Source: Enterobacteriaceae bacterium (GTDB lineage Bacteria; Pseudomonadota; Gammaproteobacteria; Enterobacterales; Enterobacteriaceae). From it: a stretch of DNA of 64,000 nucleotides. The position numbers were made by a program, and so were the translations under genes. Shown piece by piece: positions 9,306 through 21,065 of this stretch. The first letter of the stretch is position 1. Every line of letters begins with the position of its first letter. Below the pieces are notes generated by a model. That model saw only the letters and a list, made by a program, of their open reading frames with translations. It searched no databases and was not told the DNA's origin. The DNA lies in contig JAIRVT010000075.1 in NCBI GenBank assembly GCA_031253755.1, forward strand, positions 43,301 through 107,300. Reading direction: 5' to 3'.

Positions 9306-10979
9306 ATGACAGAATCTTTTGCTCAACTCTTTGAAGAATCCCTACAGACTATCGAAACCCGTCCAGGTGCAATCGTACGTGGTGTTGTCGTTGCTATCGA
9401 TAAAGACGTGGTATTGGTTGACGCAGGTCTGAAATCAGAATCTGCAATTCCTGTAGAACAATTCAAAAATGCTCAGGGCGAGCTGGAAATCCAAGTTGGC
9501 GATGAAATCGACGTAGCTCTGGATGCGGTAGAAGATGGTTTCGGTGAAACTATCCTGTCCCGTGAAAAAGCAAAACGTCACGAAGCATGGCTGATGCTGG
9601 AAAAAGCATACGAAGAAGCTGAAACTGTTACCGGTATTATCAACGGTAAAGTTAAAGGCGGTTTCACTGTAGAACTGAACGGTATCCGTGCGTTCCTGCC
9701 GGGTTCACTGGTTGACGTTCGTCCAGTTCGTGACACTGCTCACCTTGAAGGCAAAGAGCTTGAGTTCAAAGTCATCAAGCTGGATCAAAAACGTAACAAC
9801 GTAGTTGTTTCCCGTCGTGCAGTTATCGAATCCGAAAACAGCGCAGAACGTGATCAGCTGCTGGAAAACCTGCAAGAAGGCATGGAAGTTAAAGGTATCG
9901 TTAAGAACCTGACTGACTACGGTGCATTCGTTGATCTGGGCGGCGTTGATGGCCTGCTGCACATTACTGATATGGCTTGGAAACGTGTCAAACACCCAAG
10001 CGAAATCGTCAATGTGGGCGATGAAATCACAGTTAAAGTACTGAAGTTCGACCGTGAGCGTACTCGCGTATCTCTGGGCCTGAAACAACTGGGTGAAGAT
10101 CCATGGGTAGCAATCGCTAAACGTTACCCAGAAAGTACTCGACTGACTGGTCGCGTAACTAACCTGACTGATTACGGCTGCTTCGTTGAAATCGAAGAAG
10201 GCGTTGAAGGTCTGGTACACGTTTCAGAAATGGATTGGACCAACAAAAACATCCACCCATCCAAAGTTGTTAACGTTGGTGATGTTGTGGAAGTTATGGT
10301 TCTGGATATCGATGAAGAACGTCGTCGTATCTCACTGGGCCTGAAACAGTGCAAAGCTAACCCTTGGCAGCAATTTGCTGAAACTCACAACAAAAACGAC
10401 CGTGTAGAAGGCAAAATCAAGTCAATCACTGACTTCGGTATCTTCATCGGTCTGGACGGCGGCATCGACGGCTTGGTTCACCTGTCTGACATCTCCTGGA
10501 ACGTTGCAGGCGAAGAAGCAGTTCGTGAATACAAAAAAGGCGACGAAATCGCAGCTGTTGTTCTGCAAGTCGATGCAGAGCGTGAGCGTATCTCTCTGGG
10601 CATCAAACAATTGGCAGAAGATCCATTCAATAACTACCTGTCTGTAAACAAGAAAGGCACTATTGTTAATGGTAAAGTCACTGCTGTTGACGCAAAAGGT
10701 GCTACAGTTGAATTAGCTGACGGCGTTGAAGGTTACCTGCGTGCATCAGAAGCTTCTCGTGACCGCATTGAAGATGCAACTCAAGTTCTGAACGTTGGCG
10801 ATGAAGTTGAAGCTAAATATGTTGGCGTTGATCGCAAAAACCGCGTAATCAACCTGTCTGTTCGCGCAAAAGATGAAGCTGATGAAAAAGACGCTATCGC
10901 TTCTGTGAACAAACAAGAAGATACCAACTTTGCTAATAACGCAATGGCTGAAGCTTTCAAAGCAGCTAAAGGCGAATAA
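9306..10979 (+). CDS. rpsA: 30S ribosomal protein S1
   Basis: S1 binds mRNA single strands and aids initiation on the 30S subunit. The 557 residues equal the E. coli length and start [21 protein letters not shown]. Six S1 (OB-fold) repeats run through the protein; recurrent signatures are [39 protein letters not shown] and [20 protein letters not shown]. The frame is open from 9291, but the ATG at 9306 matches the family. Codon use is clearly that of a highly expressed gene (GGT, CGT, CTG). Confidence 0.98.
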   Translation: MTESFAQLFEESLQTIETRPGAIVRGVVVAIDKDVVLVDAGLKSESAIPVEQFKNAQGELEIQVGDEIDVALDAVEDGFGETILSREKAKRHEAWLMLEKAYEEAETVTGIINGKVKGGFTVELNGIRAFLPGSLVDVRPVRDTAHLEGKELEFKVIKLDQKRNNVVVSRRAVIESENSAERDQLLENLQEGMEVKGIVKNLTDYGAFVDLGGVDGLLHITDMAWKRVKHPSEIVNVGDEITVKVLKFDRERTRVSLGLKQLGEDPWVAIAKRYPESTRLTGRVTNLTDYGCFVEIEEGVEGLVHVSEMDWTNKNIHPSKVVNVGDVVEVMVLDIDEERRRISLGLKQCKANPWQQFAETHNKNDRVEGKIKSITDFGIFIGLDGGIDGLVHLSDISWNVAGEEAVREYKKGDEIAAVVLQVDAERERISLGIKQLAEDPFNNYLSVNKKGTIVNGKVTAVDAKGATVELADGVEGYLRASEASRDRIEDATQVLNVGDEVEAKYVGVDRKNRVINLSVRAKDEADEKDAIASVNKQEDTNFANNAMAEAFKAAKGE

Positions 10980-11084
10980 TCTAAGTCAATAACGGCGGGT
11001 AATATTTTCGGTGACGATAGTATTTGGAAACGAAGGCATTGGAAACGAAAGTATTACCCGAATACGGTAGTTAAGGGAGGTACC

Positions 11085-11375
11085 ATGACCAAGTCTGAAT
11101 TAATTGAAAGACTTGCTGAACAGCAATCTCACATGCCGGCTAAAGCCGTTGAAGATGCAGTGAAAGAAATGCTTGATCATATGGCAGAAACATTGGCCTC
11201 CGGTGAACGTATTGAAGTTCGCGGGTTCGGCAGCTTTTCTCTTCACTACCGGGCACCGCGTGTGGGTCGTAATCCAAAAACAGGTGACAAAGTTGAGCTG
11301 GACGGTAAATACGTTCCGCACTTTAAACCCGGTAAGGAATTACGTGACCGCGTAAATATCTATGGCAACAGCTAA
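11085..11375 (+). CDS. ihfB: Integration host factor beta subunit
   Basis: This 96-residue HU-family DNA-bending subunit forms the IHF heterodimer with Ihf[21 protein letters not shown] and the DNA-contacting arm signature [21 protein letters not shown] are nearly identical to E. coli. A strong AGGGAGGT ribosome site lies just before the ATG. It follows rpsA by 105 bp and ends at a strong terminator. IHF would also serve the tyrosine integrase of the island at the right end, which is an inference. Confidence 0.98.
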   Translation: MTKSELIERLAEQQSHMPAKAVEDAVKEMLDHMAETLASGERIEVRGFGSFSLHYRAPRVGRNPKTGDKVELDGKYVPHFKPGKELRDRVNIYGNS

Positions 11376-11399
11376 GATAACAGTTATTACTTAATTGCT

Positions 11400-11428
11400 A
11401 CGGCACCTTAGGGTGCCGTTCTTTTTTT
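11400..11428 (+). terminator. Rho-independent terminator after ihfB
   Basis: The stem ACGGCACC / GGTGCCGT (11400-11407, 11412-11419), with loop TTAG, is followed by a TTCTTTTTTT run. Confidence 0.93.
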
Positions 11429-11664
11429 CTATTTCTGGCAAATTCATTTCTGACAAATTCATTTTTGTCATTTTTTTACTTTCGGCTGTTTTTGCTGTTG
11501 TGATAGCTTTCACACTTTTTTGTTGAGCCTTTCTTTACCTGAAATTAATTTGCGAAATGTTTCCAAAATAAAAACTCTCTGACTGGCAGTTGTTTACCGC
11601 ATCAAATATGCTTCTCTGCGTGAATGGCGTATGTGAATGAATACTAATGCAGGAAGATAAATGG

Positions 11665-14073
11665 ATGCCGTCAGCTATCTTAATTTTCACTACTTTTTTT
11701 CTCGTTATCTGGCAAAAGCGATGTTATCTAACATCATTTTTTCAGAAAATATTTTGCCGAAAATCATTACCTGTTATCAGTCTGAATCAAGCTGCGATGG
11801 CTATTGTGATAGGTGTCATTCCACTTTTATTATTCCCTGAGCTACCTCAGTGGTCAGCAATATTTATTTTAGCGGGTATAGCAACTTTTTTATGGTTTGC
11901 TCCCTATAAATCAACACGTTTTATTTCATTGCTATTATGGGGATTGGTTTGGGGGTGTTGGCATAGTCACCAGATTTTGGAACAAATAACTTATTTCAGT
12001 GAAACACCACGAACGGCAACCATTGTTATTGATAGCGTAACGTTAAATAAAATCGATAAAAATAAAATGGACCGAGAAGAGAAGCCACGTTATCGGATCA
12101 AATTAATTGAAAGCGATGGAAAATATCTATTTCCGGCGCTATACGCTTCTGTGTCATGGGATTCACCAATACCATTATGTGCTGGCCAAAAATGGCAGGT
12201 CACCATGAAACTCAGGCCGGTTCATGCCCAATTAAATCAGGGAAGTTATGACAACCAACGCTATGCCTTATCTATTCGTCAGCCCCTTAACGGTAAAATC
12301 ATCAAGGCGAATGTATTAAATGGAGATTGTAATTTAAGACAAAAATTAATTAATAAATTAGCACCAGAAATACAATCACTGAAACATGCAGGCGTTGCTT
12401 TAGCGCTTTCATTTGGTGAACGGTCGTGGCTGGATAAACAAACCCGGTTATTGTTACAGCAGACAGGAATAGCACATTTAATGGCAATTTCAGGGCTGCA
12501 TATTGCTATCGCCAGTTTATTTGGCTGGTTTTTTGCCAGAGGCATTCAACGCATTTTTCCTGCAAGATGGGTAGGGTTTCGTTTCCCGCTTATTGTGGGA
12601 TGGTTATTTGCCATGCTGTATGGCTGGCTTTCTGGTTGGGGAATCCCGGCGGTTCGGGCAATGTTAAGTTTGACACTTTGGTTGTATTTGCGCTGCAAAA
12701 ATCATTTTTGTTTTTCATGGCAATGGGCGTTATGGAGTGCGGCATTAATCTTGCTTTTCGATCCACTCGCCATTCTTTCTGACAGCTTTTGGCTTTCATT
12801 TTTTGCCGTCATGGCATTGTTATTCTGGTTTCACTGGATACCTTTACCTGAAAAAATCCGTTATGGCTGGCGGTGGAGTGGGTTACGTGGCCTGCATATG
12901 CAACTGGGAATGTTGTTGATGTTATTACCGTTACAGCTGCTGTTATTTCAGGGAATGAATATTGCTTCATTAATTGCAAACTTATGGGCGGTGCCGATAA
13001 TTTCTTTTCTGACCGTTCCACTTATTATGCTGGTGCTATTAACATTCCTCTTACCGTGGAGTGAGCTTGTTCAATCACTGCTATGGCAATGTGCAGATTA
13101 CACTATCTCACTTGCGCTGTTGCCATTACCGGCCTTTAATCAATCATGGTTTGAAGTCGGGCATATTCCTTTTTTCGTCACCTTTGCGGGTTGGCTTATT
13201 GTTATTATTTGGCGTCTTGGCTGGTGGAAATCTTATATTGGCTTGTTATTTATTTCTGTCGGTGGAACTTTTTGTTATTTCAAGCGGGATGATGGATTTC
13301 AATGGCGTTTTTCCATGCTGGATGTCGGGCACGGCTTGGCTGTTGTCATTGATAAAGGAGGAAAAGCCATTCTGTTTGATACCGGCAATCGCTGGGATAC
13401 AGGAAGTATGGCAGAAAAAGTCATTGCGCCTTATTTACGCTGGCATCGGTTAACACCCGAACAAATTATCCTGAGTCATGATCATTTGGATCATACAGGA
13501 GGTGTGGAATATTTGCGGGAAAAACATCCTGATATTCCAATCCGAAGTTCTTCTATTAATCACACGCAACTAACTTGTGTCCGTGGTGAAAAATGGGTTT
13601 GGCAGGGGCTGACATTTCAGGTGCTCTGGCCACCAGAGAAAACAGAGCATGTCGGTAATAATCAATCTTGTGTTATTCGCATTGATGATGGCAAATATAG
13701 TCTATTACTTACAGGCGATCTGGAAAAACAGGGAGAATATCATTTACTGGATCTTGAAAAAGAAAATATTAATGCAACAATCTTGCAAGTTCCCCACCAT
13801 GGGAGCAATACTTCATCCACCGCTGCATTGATACGCAAGGTTCAACCTGAATATGCACTGGTTTCAGTTGCCCGTTACAGCCCGTGGAGATTGCCTTCAA
13901 TGAAGGTCAGGCAACGTTATAAAACTGCGGGAATTCAATGGAGTAGCACCGCTGTATCAGGCCAGATAACAGGTTATATTTATCATGATCACATTGAATT
14001 AAACGGATATAGGCAACAGCTAATGCCACGATGGTATCACGACTGGTTTGGTATTCGCGCTGATCATGAGTAG
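11665..14073 (+). CDS. ycaI: ComEC/Rec2-type DNA uptake channel (YcaI)
   Basis: This large inner-membrane protein of the ComEC family transports single-stranded DNA into the cytoplasm during uptake. The N-terminal third has membrane segments and a soluble OB-type region. The central competence domain contains TGIAHLMAISGLHIA. The C-terminal metallo-beta-lactamase-like domain has LSHDHLDHTGG and VPHHGSNTSS. The frame opens at 11647, but the ATG at 11665 has AGGAAG 8 bases upstream (802 aa); an ATG at 11797 would give about 758 aa, nearer E. coli YcaI (754). No frameshift is seen, so it is probably functional. It is followed closely by msbA, as in E. coli. Confidence 0.93.
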   Translation: MPSAILIFTTFFLVIWQKRCYLTSFFQKIFCRKSLPVISLNQAAMAIVIGVIPLLLFPELPQWSAIFILAGIATFLWFAPYKSTRFISLLLWGLVWGCWHSHQILEQITYFSETPRTATIVIDSVTLNKIDKNKMDREEKPRYRIKLIESDGKYLFPALYASVSWDSPIPLCAGQKWQVTMKLRPVHAQLNQGSYDNQRYALSIRQPLNGKIIKANVLNGDCNLRQKLINKLAPEIQSLKHAGVALALSFGERSWLDKQTRLLLQQTGIAHLMAISGLHIAIASLFGWFFARGIQRIFPARWVGFRFPLIVGWLFAMLYGWLSGWGIPAVRAMLSLTLWLYLRCKNHFCFSWQWALWSAALILLFDPLAILSDSFWLSFFAVMALLFWFHWIPLPEKIRYGWRWSGLRGLHMQLGMLLMLLPLQLLLFQGMNIASLIANLWAVPIISFLTVPLIMLVLLTFLLPWSELVQSLLWQCADYTISLALLPLPAFNQSWFEVGHIPFFVTFAGWLIVIIWRLGWWKSYIGLLFISVGGTFCYFKRDDGFQWRFSMLDVGHGLAVVIDKGGKAILFDTGNRWDTGSMAEKVIAPYLRWHRLTPEQIILSHDHLDHTGGVEYLREKHPDIPIRSSSINHTQLTCVRGEKWVWQGLTFQVLWPPEKTEHVGNNQSCVIRIDDGKYSLLLTGDLEKQGEYHLLDLEKENINATILQVPHHGSNTSSTAALIRKVQPEYALVSVARYSPWRLPSMKVRQRYKTAGIQWSSTAVSGQITGYIYHDHIELNGYRQQLMPRWYHDWFGIRADHE

Positions 14074-14111
14074 AATAAGCCGCTATTTCTTTTGGTTTTG
14101 GTAACTCAATA

Positions 14112-15857
14112 ATGAATGATAAAGACCTTTCTACTTGGCAAACCTTTCGCCGATTGTGGCCGAACATCACACCCTTTAAGGCCGGGCTGTTAGTTGCAGC
14201 CGTGGCGTTAGTGATAAATGCTGCCGGCGATACACTGATGCTTTCCTTGTTAAAACCTTTGCTTGACGAAGGGTTTGGCAAGACAGACCTGAGTGTATTG
14301 AAATGGATGCCGATCGTGGTTATCGGCTTAATGCTTTTGCGTGGTATATCGGGTTTTATATCAGATTATTGTATCTCTTGGGTATCCGGCAAAGTGGTTA
14401 TGCAAATGCGTCGTGGTTTGTTCAACCATATGATGGGGATGCCAGTCGCCTTTTTTGATCAACAATCAACAGGAACATTGCTTTCGCGTATTACCTACGA
14501 TTCTGAGCAGGTTGCCTCTTCTTCCTCTGGTGCTCTGGTTACCGTTGTCAGGGAAGGGGCATCGATTATTGGTTTGTTTACGTTGATGTTCTACTACAGC
14601 TGGGAATTATCCCTGATCCTGATCGTCATTGCGCCGATTGTTGCGGGTGTTATCCGCCTTGTGTCTGTCCGTTTCCGCCGCATCAGTAAAAACATGCAAA
14701 ACAGCATGGGAATGGTGACGACGAGTGCAGAGCAAATGCTGAAAGGGCACAAAGAAGTATTAATCTTCGGTGGTCAGAAAGTCGAAACAGAACGTTTTAA
14801 TAAAGTCAGTAACCATATGCGTCAGCAGGGCATGAAAATGGTCACTGCGGATTCAATTTCAAACCCGATTATTCAACTTATCGCTTCATTTGCATTAGCA
14901 TTTATTCTGTATGCAGCGAGTTTTCCCGAAATTATGGGCGCCTTGACTGCGGGTAAAATCACCGTTGTGTTCTCATCCATGATTGCTTTAATGCGCCCAT
15001 TAAAATCATTGACCAATGTTAACGCACAGTTCCAGCGTGGAATGGCAGCCTGTCAGACTTTATTCGCTATTCTGGATATGGAGCAGGAGAAAGATGAAGG
15101 CAAGCGGGAAGTGAAAAAAGCGAAAGGTAACCTTGAATTCCGCGATGTGACTTTCTGCTATCCAACCAAAGAACAACCTGCACTGAAAAATATTTCCATG
15201 ACCATCCCTGAGGGCAAAACCATTGCTTTGGTCGGGCGTTCCGGTTCAGGAAAATCAACCATTGCCAGCCTGCTCACTCGTTTTTATGACATCAATCAAG
15301 GCGCGATTTTGCTGGATGGTTATGACCTGCGTGAATACACATTGGCTTCTTTGCGTAATCAAATCGCACTGGTATCGCAAAACGTGCATTTGTTCAATGA
15401 TACGGTTGCCAATAACATCGCTTATGCCAGTGAAGGGCAATTCAGCCGGGCCGAAATCGAACATGCGGCAGAAATGGCCTACGCAATGGACTTTATCAAG
15501 AAACTGGATAATGGCCTTGATACCATGATTGGTGAAAATGGCGTGTTGCTTTCAGGTGGGCAACGTCAGCGTATTGCTATCGCCCGTGCTTTATTACGCG
15601 ATTCGCCGATCCTGATTCTGGATGAAGCAACTTCCGCACTGGATACAGAATCTGAACGCGCTATTCAGGCTGCGCTGGATGAATTGCAGAAAAACAGAAC
15701 GTCACTGGTTATTGCTCACCGCCTTTCTACTATTGAGAGTGCGGATGAAATTATTGTCATTGAAGATGGCAATATTATCGAAAGAGGCAATCACTCAATT
15801 CTGTTGGAAAAAAATGGCGCCTATGCGCAATTACATCGGATGCAATTCGGCCAATGA
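14112..15857 (+). CDS. msbA: Lipid A export ATP-binding/permease protein MsbA
   Basis: MsbA is a half-size ABC exporter that, as a homodimer, flips core-lipid A across the inner membrane. The 581 residues (E. coli 582) give six membrane helices in the first ~330 residues, then the nucleotide-binding domain with Walker [10 protein letters not shown] near residue 380, signature LSGGQRQR near 482 and Walker [13 protein letters not shown]. The lpxK start overlaps its stop by 4 bases (ATGA), so the two are translationally coupled, as in other enterobacteria. Confidence 0.98.
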   Translation: MNDKDLSTWQTFRRLWPNITPFKAGLLVAAVALVINAAGDTLMLSLLKPLLDEGFGKTDLSVLKWMPIVVIGLMLLRGISGFISDYCISWVSGKVVMQMRRGLFNHMMGMPVAFFDQQSTGTLLSRITYDSEQVASSSSGALVTVVREGASIIGLFTLMFYYSWELSLILIVIAPIVAGVIRLVSVRFRRISKNMQNSMGMVTTSAEQMLKGHKEVLIFGGQKVETERFNKVSNHMRQQGMKMVTADSISNPIIQLIASFALAFILYAASFPEIMGALTAGKITVVFSSMIALMRPLKSLTNVNAQFQRGMAACQTLFAILDMEQEKDEGKREVKKAKGNLEFRDVTFCYPTKEQPALKNISMTIPEGKTIALVGRSGSGKSTIASLLTRFYDINQGAILLDGYDLREYTLASLRNQIALVSQNVHLFNDTVANNIAYASEGQFSRAEIEHAAEMAYAMDFIKKLDNGLDTMIGENGVLLSGGQRQRIAIARALLRDSPILILDEATSALDTESERAIQAALDELQKNRTSLVIAHRLSTIESADEIIVIEDGNIIERGNHSILLEKNGAYAQLHRMQFGQ

Positions 15858-16840
15858 TTGAGCGTATTTGGTCAGGCCATTCGTGGCTTTACATCCTGCT
15901 CTTACCACTATCAGCCCTTTATGGGCTGATAAATGGCCTGCGTAAACTCAGTTACAGGTTAGGGTTATTACGTGTGTGGAAAGCGCCTGTTCCTGTCGTG
16001 GTAGTCGGAAATTTAACTGCTGGCGGTAATGGTAAAACGCCGGTGGTTATCTGGCTGGTAGAACAACTTCAGCAGAAAGGCTATCGGGTTGGTGTGGTTT
16101 CCCGTGGTTATGGCGGAAAATCTGACCATTATCCTTTATTGGTCACGGATGAAGTGATGACCGCACAGGCGGGAGATGAGCCGGTTTTAATCCACCGTCG
16201 TACAGGTGTGCCCGTGGCGGTAGCGCCAAAGCGTGCCGATGCGGTGAAAATGTTATTAGCCCATTTTCCTGTTGATATCGTTATCACAGACGATGGTTTG
16301 CAACATTATGCTTTACAACGTGATTATGAAATCGTGGTGATTGATGGCATTCGTCGTTTTGGTAATGGCTGCTGGTTACCGGCAGGTCCGATGCGGGAGT
16401 TATCGGGCCGTTTAAACACGGTCAATACCATTATCGTTAACGGCGGAACGCCACAAGCAGGTGAACTGCCCATGACATTACATGGGGAATTGATGGTTAA
16501 TCTGTTGACGGGTGAAACCCGCAAAGTCAGCGATATACCGAATGGTGTTGCGATGGCAGGCATTGGTCATCCACCGCGATTTTTTGCGACATTACGGCAA
16601 CTGGGTGCAACTCTGCATAAAACACACGCATTTGCTGACCATCAAACCTATGAAAAAGCCCAATTATTGGCGTTGGTTAATGATGAACAGAATTTGCTGA
16701 TGACAGAAAAAGATGCCGTCAAATGTGCGCAATTTGCCCAGACCAATTGGTGGTATTTACCGGTTTCAGCCTGTTTGCCTGAAGATAAAGGGCAAAAAAT
16801 ACTGAATGAAATTTGTGCCTTGCTGCCTGAACAGAATTAA
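15854..16840 (+). CDS. lpxK: Tetraacyldisaccharide 4'-kinase
   Basis: LpxK phosphorylates the 4' position of the lipid A precursor on the inner face of the inner membrane. The 328-residue protein (E. coli 328) begins with a hydrophobic anchor ([17 protein letters not shown]) and has the variant P-loop [12 protein letters not shown] near residue 55. [12 protein letters not shown] is the conserved family motif. It overlaps msbA by 4 bp and is followed by ycaR and kdsB in one lipid A/KDO cluster. Confidence 0.97.
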   Translation: MIERIWSGHSWLYILLLPLSALYGLINGLRKLSYRLGLLRVWKAPVPVVVVGNLTAGGNGKTPVVIWLVEQLQQKGYRVGVVSRGYGGKSDHYPLLVTDEVMTAQAGDEPVLIHRRTGVPVAVAPKRADAVKMLLAHFPVDIVITDDGLQHYALQRDYEIVVIDGIRRFGNGCWLPAGPMRELSGRLNTVNTIIVNGGTPQAGELPMTLHGELMVNLLTGETRKVSDIPNGVAMAGIGHPPRFFATLRQLGATLHKTHAFADHQTYEKAQLLALVNDEQNLLMTEKDAVKCAQFAQTNWWYLPVSACLPEDKGQKILNEICALLPEQN

Positions 16841-16908
16841 CGATGGGATATCGCTTGTGGTATCCTGCGCAGTATTAACTAAACTTCAAACCCGTCATTG
16901 GGGGATGT

Positions 16909-17088
16909 ATGGATCACCGTTTACTCGAAATCATCGCTTGTCCCGTATGTCATGGCAAACTCAGCTACGATAAAGAAAACTTTGAATTGATTTGCAAATT
17001 TGATCGTCTTGCTTTTCCTTTCCGTGATGGCATTCCTGTGCTGTTGGAACATGAAGCACGTGCTCTGTTGGCAGAGGAAAAGAAATAA
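16909..17088 (+). CDS. ycaR: YcaR, Trm112-family small zinc-ribbon-like protein
   Basis: A 59-residue protein starting [14 protein letters not shown] and containing [21 protein letters not shown]. coli YcaR is 60 residues and very similar. Trm112-type proteins activate methyltransferases in eukaryotes and archaea, but the bacterial role is not settled. The N-terminal CPVC is kept while the second cysteine pair is reduced to one (C in LICKF). The ATG at 16909 follows a GGGGG site. It lies between lpxK and kdsB, 3 bp from kdsB, hence in the same operon. Confidence 0.93.
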   Translation: MDHRLLEIIACPVCHGKLSYDKENFELICKFDRLAFPFRDGIPVLLEHEARALLAEEKK

Positions 17089-17091
17089 TTT

Positions 17092-17841
17092 ATGTTTACT
17101 GTCATTATTCCTGCCCGTTTTGCTTCCTCACGTTTACCCGGCAAACCGTTAGCGGATATCCACGGTAAACCCATGATTGTGCGGGTGATGGAACGTGCTA
17201 TCCGTTCAGGCGCTAATCGTGTGATTGTTGCAACAGATAATCAGGCGGTTTTTGATGCAGTCACAGCATCAGGTGGCGAAGCCTGTATGACCAGCGAGCA
17301 TCATCATTCAGGTACAGAGCGTTTGGCGGAAGTGATCGACAAATACCAATTTGCCGATGATGAAATTATCGTGAATGTTCAGGGCGATGAACCCCTTATT
17401 CCTGAGCAGATCATCAAGCAAGTCGCTGATAATCTCGCCGGAAGTGATGCAGGAATGGCGACACTTGCGGTACAGATTCAGGATGCGGAAGAAGCCTTCA
17501 ATCCCAATGCGGTAAAAGTTGTTATGGATGCGCAGGGTTATGCCCTTTACTTTTCCCGTGCCACGATCCCGTGGGAGCGTGATCGTTTTATCCACTCTAA
17601 AGAGACCATCGGCGATAATTTCCTGCGCCATATCGGCATTTATGCTTACAGAGCCGGGTTTATCCGTCGTTATGTGCAGTGGTCACCCAGCCCGCTGGAA
17701 AGTATCGAAATGCTCGAACAGTTACGGGTATTGTGGTATGGAGAAAAAATTCATGTCGCAAAAGCGCTACAGACACCGGGAGTTGGTGTAGATACACCCG
17801 AAGATCTGGAAGCCGCCAGAAAAGCGTTTGCCGAATTCTGA
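17092..17841 (+). CDS. kdsB: CMP-KDO synthetase (3-deoxy-manno-octulosonate cytidylyltransferase)
   Basis: KdsB activates KDO with CTP for transfer to lipid A. The 249 residues (E. coli 248) open [24 protein letters not shown], the nucleotide-binding motif, and contain [10 protein letters not shown], the Mg-binding region. It is the last gene of msbA-lpxK-ycaR-kdsB and supplies CMP-KDO to the same pathway. Confidence 0.97.
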   Translation: MFTVIIPARFASSRLPGKPLADIHGKPMIVRVMERAIRSGANRVIVATDNQAVFDAVTASGGEACMTSEHHHSGTERLAEVIDKYQFADDEIIVNVQGDEPLIPEQIIKQVADNLAGSDAGMATLAVQIQDAEEAFNPNAVKVVMDAQGYALYFSRATIPWERDRFIHSKETIGDNFLRHIGIYAYRAGFIRRYVQWSPSPLESIEMLEQLRVLWYGEKIHVAKALQTPGVGVDTPEDLEAARKAFAEF

Positions 17842-17858
17842 TTGTTCAATAAAGCATT

Positions 17859-17872
17859 TATACCCATCGTTG
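17859..17872 (-). repeat. ERIC end fragment after kdsB
   Basis: TATACCCATCGT is the reverse complement of the ERIC right end (ACGATGGGTATA) and abuts the palindrome at 17874. Only about 14 bases remain, so assignment to the ERIC family is tentative. Confidence 0.4.
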
Positions 17873-17873
17873 G

Positions 17874-17898
17874 TATCGCCCCGCGTCGCGGGGCGATA
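17874..17898. repeat. Perfect 11-bp GC-rich palindrome between kdsB and elyC
   Basis: TATCGCCCCGC (17874-17884) and GCGGGGCGATA (17888-17898) form a hairpin with a 3-base loop, between two convergent genes. It lacks a T-run. It shares the TATCnCCCCG / CGGGGnGATATAA design with the palindrome at 2033-2063. It could act as a bidirectional terminator. Confidence 0.65.
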
Positions 17899-17941
17899 TA
17901 AGTTCAGCATTTCGTAACATGTTTCCTGACGCTGTTGCTTT

Positions 17942-18754
17942 TTACCGAGAACCGTCAGCTTTTTCGTGCTCTTTTTCTGAACGGGAAGGCTTGGTTGATT
18001 GCCAGATTCTTCCCAGCGATTCATACCAGGCCCGTTCTGTATGGGAAAGATAATAAGGTGATGGAACATACTTTTCCCAGCTATACAGCGGCGTTGTTAC
18101 CGCCAATTGATTTGCCGGGCCGGGAATCGGGTGCATACCGCGTTGCTCAAAAAATTTAACGGCACGTGACATATGGTTTGCAGATGTGACCAGAATAAAA
18201 GATTGCTGCCCGACGATATTTTCAACTTCGGCCGCTTCTTCTTCAGTATCCAGCGGTTTTTTTAGTGCCAGCGTGTCTGTTACGGGAACTCCCAGAGATT
18301 GTGCTACCATAGCGGCGATTTCTGCGCTGCTGATGGAATTAACGCCTTTACCGCCGGTAAAAATCATTTTAGCGCCGGGGTTTAGTCGGTATAACCGAAT
18401 ACCTTCCGCGACTCTGGGCAAGCTGTTACTGATAAGATTGGCACTGGGCGCCCACTCTGGGTTATAAGTGAAGCCGCCACCAAGAACAACGATGTATTTT
18501 ACCGGCGGCGTATGTACCGTATCAGGCTCATAACGTTGGGCATATCTCCCTTCAACCGGAAGTAATAATTTGTCGGCAACAGGTTGTATACTCAATAAAA
18601 GCAGTGCAAGCCAGCTTAATGAAAGCACGGTCTTTCCGGTTTTTTGCCATCGGGTAAACCACAGTAAGAGCAGAGCAATCAACGCGATCAAAATGATAAG
18701 AGGGAGCGGCATTAATAGCGCTCCGATGTATTTTTTTAACAGAAATAACATCAC
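17942..18754 (-). CDS. elyC: Envelope biogenesis factor ElyC (DUF218)
   Basis: A 270-residue inner-membrane protein (E. coli ElyC/YcbC 259). Two hydrophobic segments at residues ~10-30 and ~45-60 are followed by the DUF218 domain with YIVVLGGGFTYNPEWAPS, RVAEGIRLYRLNPGAKMIFTGG and LVTSANHMSRAVKFFEQRGM. ElyC is needed for peptidoglycan and envelope integrity in E. coli, with a role linked to lipid-carrier metabolism. The C-terminal tail after WQSTKP is charged and longer than in E. coli. Convergent with kdsB; ycbJ, which sits here in E. coli, is absent. Confidence 0.93.
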   Translation of the reverse strand: MMLFLLKKYIGALLMPLPLIILIALIALLLLWFTRWQKTGKTVLSLSWLALLLLSIQPVADKLLLPVEGRYAQRYEPDTVHTPPVKYIVVLGGGFTYNPEWAPSANLISNSLPRVAEGIRLYRLNPGAKMIFTGGKGVNSISSAEIAAMVAQSLGVPVTDTLALKKPLDTEEEAAEVENIVGQQSFILVTSANHMSRAVKFFEQRGMHPIPGPANQLAVTTPLYSWEKYVPSPYYLSHTERAWYESLGRIWQSTKPSRSEKEHEKADGSR

Positions 18755-18961
18755 GTAACCTTACTCTGATGGAATTATCATCGCACAGAGGTAAATTCAG
18801 GAGTAAAAGTAGTGAATTTACGCATTATTGTGCCAAAATAACACTATTAAAAAGAGTGATAGACGGCATCAAGGCTTCTTCAGTTTTGGCTGAAATCTAT
18901 TTTGGCTAAAACCCATCGGCGATAGATACGTTAAGATTAGTTTATAAATGAGGCGTTTTTC

Positions 18962-19732
18962 ATGCAGGATCGCAATTTCGATGATATTGCAGACAAATTT
19001 TCGCGTAATATTTACGGCACAACCAAAGGTAAAATCAGGCAGGCCGTCGTCTGGCAGGATATCAACGAATTGCTGAACCATTTGCCTCAACGTCCATTGC
19101 GTATTTTGGATGCCGGAGGCGGCGAAGGAAATATGGCTTGCCAATTAGCTGAATTAGGCCATCAGGTTATATTATGCGATCTCTCTGAAGAAATGATCCA
19201 ACGAGCCAAAAACAATGCAGAAGAGCGCGGTGTTCTTCATCAGATGCAATTTATTCAAAGCCCGGTACAGGAAATTCACCGATATATTGAACAACCGGTT
19301 GATTTAATTTTATTCCATGCCGTATTGGAATGGCTCACTGAACAAAAAGATGCGATAGAAATATTGGGCGATATAATAACACCCGGTGGTGCTCTCTCCC
19401 TCATGTTTTATAATGCGAATGGTTTAGTGATGCGCAATGCGATTTTAGGCAATTTTCATCTGGCGACACCCAATATTCAGCGCCGCCGCAAGCGTTCTTT
19501 ATCGCCGCAGAATCCATTAATACCTGAACAGGTCTATCAATGGCTCGTTGAACTCAATATGGAAATAACCGGTAAAACAGGCGTCAGGGTTTTTCACGAC
19601 TACTTACAAAGCCGCCAATTGCAAAATACAGATTTTCCGGCGCTGCTTGAACTCGAACAGCGTTATTGCAGACTAGAGCCTTATATCAGCCTTGGGCGCT
19701 ACATTCATGTAATGGCACGCAAGCCTACTTAA
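18962..19732 (+). CDS. cmoM: tRNA 5-carboxymethoxyuridine methyltransferase CmoM
   Basis: A 256-residue class I SAM-dependent methyltransferase (formerly SmtA) that methylates cmo5U at the wobble base of tRNAs to mcmo5U. The SAM-binding motif I is [20 protein letters not shown] near residues 45-65, and motif IV-like [11 protein letters not shown] near 115. It starts [13 protein letters not shown]. It lies 10 bp upstream of mukF, as in E. coli (smtA-mukFEB), and is probably co-transcribed with it. tRNA-Ser(UGA), a known class of cmo5U tRNA, is encoded later in this window. Confidence 0.95.
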   Translation: MQDRNFDDIADKFSRNIYGTTKGKIRQAVVWQDINELLNHLPQRPLRILDAGGGEGNMACQLAELGHQVILCDLSEEMIQRAKNNAEERGVLHQMQFIQSPVQEIHRYIEQPVDLILFHAVLEWLTEQKDAIEILGDIITPGGALSLMFYNANGLVMRNAILGNFHLATPNIQRRRKRSLSPQNPLIPEQVYQWLVELNMEITGKTGVRVFHDYLQSRQLQNTDFPALLELEQRYCRLEPYISLGRYIHVMARKPT

Positions 19733-19742
19733 AGAGCGAATT

Positions 19743-21065
19743 ATGAGTGAATATTCCCAGACTGTTCCTGAACTTGTGTCCTGGGCCAGAAAGAATGATT
19801 TTTCCATTTCCTTGCCACCAGAGCGGTTGGCTTTTTTAATGGCAATTGCCGTACTAAACAGTGAACGTCTTGATGGCGAAATGAGTGAAAGCGAACTGGT
19901 TGATGCTTTCCGGGAAGTGTGTAAAGGTTTTGAGCAGACTTCAGAAGCGGTGGCTGTCAGGGCAAACAATGCCATTAATGATATGGTGCGGCAAAAGCTG
20001 CTCAATCGTTTTACCAGCGAATTGGCGGACGGCAGCGCCATCTACCGTCTGACACCACTCGGTATTGGCATCAGCGATTATTACATCCGCCAGCGAGAGT
20101 TTTCCACTTTACGCCTTTCCATGCAGCTTTCCATTGTTGCCAGTGAGCTGCAACGTGCGGCCGAAGCTGCCGAAGAGGGAGGTGATGAATTCCATTGGCA
20201 TCGTCATGTGTTTGCTCCCCTCAAATATTCCGTAGCGGAAATTTTTGACAGCATTGATATGTCACAACGCATCATGGATGAGCAGCAAAACAGCGTAAAA
20301 ACCGATATTGCCGCATTGCTCAATCAGGATTGGCAGGCAGCTATTGCGAATTGTGAACAGTTATTATCCGAAACCTCAGGCACTCTGCGGGAGCTTCAGG
20401 ACACGCTGGAGGCCGCCGGTGACAAATTGCAGGCCAATTTGCTGCGGGTGCAGGATGCGAATATGACGAACGGCGGTTCTGAGCTGGTGGATAAGCTGGT
20501 TTTTGATCTGCAAAACAAACTTGACCGCATTATTAGCTGGGGACAACAGGCGATTGACCTTTGGATAGGTTACGACCGTCATGTCCATAAATTTATCCGA
20601 ACAGCCATTGATATGGATAAAAATCGCATTTTTGCCCAGCGTCTTCGCCAATCTCTCCAACATTATCTTGATAACCCGTGGGTACTGACCGTTGCGAATG
20701 CGGATCGTCTGTTGGATATGCGTGATGAAGAACTGGCTCTGCGTAGTGAAGAGGTCATGGGGGAACTGCCCCCGGAAATGGAATACGAAGAATTTAATGA
20801 GATCCATGAACAACTGGCGGAGATGGTGGAACAGGCACTGGCAATTTATCAACAGGCTAAACTCCCGCTGGATTTGGGGGCGGTACTGCGCGACTACCTC
20901 ATCCAGTACCCGCGCAAACGTCATTTTGATATCGCGCGGATTCTGGTGGATCAAGCAGTACGGTTGGGCGTTGCAGAAGCCGATTTCTCTGGATTACCAG
21001 CGGAATGGTTAGCGATTAATGATTACGGAGCCAAGGTGCAGGCACATGTCATCGACACATATTGA
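19743..21065 (+). CDS. mukF: Chromosome partition protein MukF (kleisin)
   Basis: MukF is the 440-residue kleisin subunit (same length as E. coli) that bridges the two MukB heads and binds MukE. It begins [20 protein letters not shown] with an N-terminal winged-helix dimerisation domain, then a helical middle and a C-terminal winged helix ending [12 protein letters not shown]. The mukE start lies inside its 3' end. Confidence 0.97.
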   Translation: MSEYSQTVPELVSWARKNDFSISLPPERLAFLMAIAVLNSERLDGEMSESELVDAFREVCKGFEQTSEAVAVRANNAINDMVRQKLLNRFTSELADGSAIYRLTPLGIGISDYYIRQREFSTLRLSMQLSIVASELQRAAEAAEEGGDEFHWHRHVFAPLKYSVAEIFDSIDMSQRIMDEQQNSVKTDIAALLNQDWQAAIANCEQLLSETSGTLRELQDTLEAAGDKLQANLLRVQDANMTNGGSELVDKLVFDLQNKLDRIISWGQQAIDLWIGYDRHVHKFIRTAIDMDKNRIFAQRLRQSLQHYLDNPWVLTVANADRLLDMRDEELALRSEEVMGELPPEMEYEEFNEIHEQLAEMVEQALAIYQQAKLPLDLGAVLRDYLIQYPRKRHFDIARILVDQAVRLGVAEADFSGLPAEWLAINDYGAKVQAHVIDTY